Below the pieces are notes generated by a model. That model ran no database searches. It had not been told where the DNA came from and worked only from the letters and a program-made list of their open reading frames with translations. The position numbers and the translations under genes are program-made. A DNA stretch of 7,250 nucleotides from Rhizobacter sp. (lineage in GTDB: Bacteria > Pseudomonadota > Gammaproteobacteria > Burkholderiales > Burkholderiaceae_C). Location of the stretch: contig JACMKJ010000102.1 in the NCBI GenBank assembly GCA_014380155.1, positions 1-7,250 of the forward strand, given 5' to 3'. This document shows positions 5,488 through 7,250 of the stretch, piece after piece (the first letter of the stretch is position 1; the number at the start of each line of letters is the position of its first letter).

Positions 5488-6287
5488 CGGAAGGTCATGT
5501 CGATCTGCGACGGCACCGTGCCGTCGGTGTCGCGCGGCAGGATCTCGGTCTTGTCGAGGGCGCGCAGCACGGCGTCGTCCCACTCCTTCACTCCGCTGCT
5601 TTGTTTGATCTTGCGCGAGACGATGGTGCCGTCAGGGCTCAGGCGCACGTCGACAACCGCGGCCGGGTTGCCGCTGATGGTGTCGGGGAACACGATGTTG
5701 GGTTTGATGCGCGCGATGATGCGCCCGGCATAACCCGCTGAGGGGCCGGCACTGCGCGCGGCCGTGCCGCCCGGGCTGCCGCCGTCGACGCCCATCATCT
5801 CTTTGATGCGGGCAAGGTTCTTGTCGCGCTGCTCGTCGAGCTTCTTCTGCTTGTCGGCTTCGGCCTTGGTGAGCTTGGCCTTTTCTTCCAGCGCCTTCTT
5901 CTTCTCGAGCTTGTCTTTTTCTTCCTGCTCGCGTTTTTCTTCTTCTTTCTTCTTGAGCTTTTCCTGTTTGGCTTTTTCGATGGCGATCTGCGGGTCGGGT
6001 GCGGCCTTGGGCTCGGGCTTGGGTTCAACCGGCTTCGGCACCGGTGTGGGCCTGGGTTCTGGCTTGGGCTCGGGTTCGGGCGCGATGTCTCGCTGCGCGG
6101 CCACCTGCGGCACCGAGGCCCACAGCTCGGCTTCCACACCCGCAGGTTCGCTCGAACGCCAGTTCACGCCGAAGGCCAGCGCCACCACCAGGCCCAGGTG
6201 AACCACCGAGGAAATGGCCAGGCCACGGCTGGTGCCGTCTGACGACTTGGGCATCAGGTTGTCGCGCTGGAGCGTGGACGTGGCCAT
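5469..6287 (-). CDS. tolA: Cell envelope integrity protein TolA
   Basis: This 272-residue protein links the TolQR motor to the outer-membrane TolB-Pal side. A single membrane helix lies at about 22-42 and carries the S-x-x-x-H pattern (Ser26, His30) by which TolA contacts TolQR. A Pro/Glu/Lys-rich stretch follows at about 68-97, then a long charged Lys/Glu/Ala coiled coil at about 100-160, a Gly/Ser-rich break (GGSPGG), and a TolA/TonB-type C-terminal domain from about 184 (YAGRIIARIKPNIVFP, VDVRLSPDGTIVSRKI). The C-terminal domain shows the usual proteobacterial TolA features and argues against a generic TonB. The ATG at 6285-6287 is chosen; in-frame GTG (6288-6290) and TTG (6291-6293) directly precede it and cannot be excluded. 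No clear ribosome binding site is seen, so translation probably couples to tolR, which ends 13 bases upstream. tolB does not follow it. Confidence 0.9.
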   Translation of the reverse strand: MATSTLQRDNLMPKSSDGTSRGLAISSVVHLGLVVALAFGVNWRSSEPAGVEAELWASVPQVAAQRDIAPEPEPKPEPRPTPVPKPVEPKPEPKAAPDPQIAIEKAKQEKLKKKEEEKREQEEKDKLEKKKALEEKAKLTKAEADKQKKLDEQRDKNLARIKEMMGVDGGSPGGTAARSAGPSAGYAGRIIARIKPNIVFPDTISGNPAAVVDVRLSPDGTIVSRKIKQSSGVKEWDDAVLRALDKTEILPRDTDGTVPSQIDMTFRPRDLS

Positions 6288-6300
6288 CACCAAGCGCCGT

Positions 6301-6729
6301 TCAACCGTTGCTCTTCACCGAAAGCCCAACCCGCTGCACACCGGCCTTTTGCAGCAGGTCCATCACCCGCACCACGGCTTCGTACTTCACTGCCTTGTCG
6401 GCCGAGATCACGACCGGCGCGGTGGCGTCGCCGCCCTGGGCCGCGCTCACGCGGTCGGCCAGGTTCTTGAAGGTCATGGTGGAAACCTCCTTGTTGTCCA
6501 CACGCAGGCGCAGCGCTTCGTCTTTGCCCACCACCACCTCGATCACCTTCTTGGGCTGCTGCTTGCTCTTGCCGATGCTGGGCAGGTCGACCACGCCGGT
6601 GGTGATGAGGGGTGCGCTCACCATGAAGATGATCAACAGCACTAGCATCACGTCGATGAAGGGCACCATGTTGATTTCGTTGATGGTGCGGCGGCGTGAA
6701 CCACCGCGCATCGGGGAGACGGCGGGCAT
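6301..6729 (-). CDS. tolR: Tol-Pal system protein TolR (ExbD family)
   Basis: This 142-residue protein is of normal TolR length. A short cytoplasmic N-terminus (RGGSRRRTINEINMVPFID) leads into a single membrane helix at about 22-40, with Asp26 in the FIDVMLVLL motif; this Asp is the proton-carrying residue of TolR/ExbD (D23 in Escherichia coli TolR). The periplasmic domain runs from about 45 to 140 and ends in the typical VVRVMDLLQKAGVQRVGLSV segment. With TolQ it forms the proton-driven stator unit in the inner membrane that energises TolA. The start is 3 bases after the tolQ TAG stop. A GGAG inside the end of tolQ lies about 11 bases ahead of the ATG, so expression is operonic and probably coupled. 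Confidence 0.94.
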   Translation of the reverse strand: MPAVSPMRGGSRRRTINEINMVPFIDVMLVLLIIFMVSAPLITTGVVDLPSIGKSKQQPKKVIEVVVGKDEALRLRVDNKEVSTMTFKNLADRVSAAQGGDATAPVVISADKAVKYEAVVRVMDLLQKAGVQRVGLSVKSNG

Positions 6730-6732
6730 GGT

Positions 6733-7250
6733 CTAGCGTGCTCCGGGCGTCGCGCCAGCTGCGGGCGGAAGCGGCTGGCTGGCGTTGCGCTGCAGGATGT
6801 TGGAGAACTCTTCGATGAAGGTCTCCATCTGGATGGCGATGCGGTCGATGTCGCGCGCAAAACGGTTGTAGGCGATCACCGCCGGGATGGCGGCGAAGAG
6901 GCCGATGGCGGTCGCCACCAGCGCCTCGGCAATGCCCGGTGCCACCGTGGCCAGCGACACCTGCGTGAGGTTGGCCAGGCCGACGAAGGCATGCATGATT
7001 CCCCACACCGTGCCGAACAGGCCCACGTACGGGCTGACCGAGCCGACCGAGCCGAGAAAGCTCAGGTGGCTCTCGATCACGTCGAGCTCGCGGTGCAGGC
7101 TGGCGCGCATCGCGCGGCGCGCACCGTCGAGCAGCGTGCCGGCGTCGGCGATACGGCGTTCGCGCAGCTTGGTGTATTCGCGCATGCCTGAGGCGAAGAT
7201 GCGTTCCATGGGGCCAGCCGTCTTGGCGTTCTGGGCGGCGGCTGAGAACA
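6733..7250 (-). CDS. tolQ: Tol-Pal system protein TolQ, C-terminal part (cut by window edge)
   Basis: The frame enters from the right edge and ends with TAG at 6733-6735, giving 172 codons before the stop. An internal Met at 7207-7209 is not the true start, because coding continues to the edge and TolQ homologues extend further. The visible part matches TolQ: ARRAMRASLHRELDVIESHL, then helix two (FLGSVGSVSPYVGLFGTVWG) and helix three (VAPGIAEALVATAIGLFAAI), containing the conserved Thr residues that line the proton channel, and a C-terminal METFIEEFSNILQR helix. The N-terminus with helix one lies outside the window. TolQ and TolR together form the motor of the envelope-constriction system. 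It is the first visible gene of a tolQ-tolR-tolA operon. Confidence 0.95.
   Translation of the reverse strand, partial: FSAAAQNAKTAGPMERIFASGMREYTKLRERRIADAGTLLDGARRAMRASLHRELDVIESHLSFLGSVGSVSPYVGLFGTVWGIMHAFVGLANLTQVSLATVAPGIAEALVATAIGLFAAIPAVIAYNRFARDIDRIAIQMETFIEEFSNILQRNASQPLPPAAGATPGAR

Noticed and set aside
5999..6736. A 245-codon plus-strand frame opposite tolR and tolA.
   Set aside because: Antisense to tolR and tolA, with Arg/Ser/Pro-rich content typical of a shadow.

Overview
The window is a stretch of high-GC chromosome with strong third-position G/C bias, tightly packed genes and long antisense shadow frames. Gene content (a DUF2282/DUF692/DUF2063/DoxX cassette, a TRAP binding protein without its permease, tolQRA, DUF2845) and codon use suggest a betaproteobacterium, probably Burkholderiales of the Rubrivivax/Leptothrix/Methylibium type. 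The taxonomic call is inference. I see no RNA gene, CRISPR array, insertion sequence or phage gene.

Layout. (1) Positions 1-788, minus strand: the 5' part of a GspE/PulE-like secretion ATPase, with MshEN-type repeats at the window edge. (2) Positions 918-1889, minus strand: an orphan periplasmic TRAP (DctP-type) binding protein. (3) Positions 1890-2059: a divergent promoter region with a sigma-70-like promoter facing left and an ECF-like promoter facing right. (4) Positions 2060-4472, plus strand: a complete bufferin operon. It holds the precursor peptide BufA (DUF2282), the MNIO modifying enzyme BufB (DUF692), the partner protein BufC (DUF2063) and a DoxX-like membrane protein. bufA/bufB and bufB/bufC overlap by 4 bases each. 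(5) Positions 4469-5461, plus strand: an M74 (MepA-like) metallopeptidase-fold protein whose first possible start overlaps the doxX stop, then a secreted DUF2845 protein. (6) Positions 5469-7250, minus strand: tolA, tolR and the 3' part of tolQ, convergent with the DUF2845 gene and only 7 bases from it.

How the genes work together. The centre of interest is the bufferin operon, a RiPP-type metal-stress system. BufA carries a Sec-type signal peptide and four cysteines. BufB with BufC should oxidatively modify cysteines of the precursor before export, giving a periplasmic copper-binding peptide; DoxX is the usual fourth gene. The same gene order is known as the gold-induced gig operon of Cupriavidus metallidurans. 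The system has been described recently, so it is not new as a class. The locus-specific points are its probable ECF control, a 9-bp tandem repeat in its leader, and the coupled M74-like gene downstream. The tolQRA genes encode the energised inner-membrane part of the Tol-Pal envelope system; tolB and pal do not follow tolA here.
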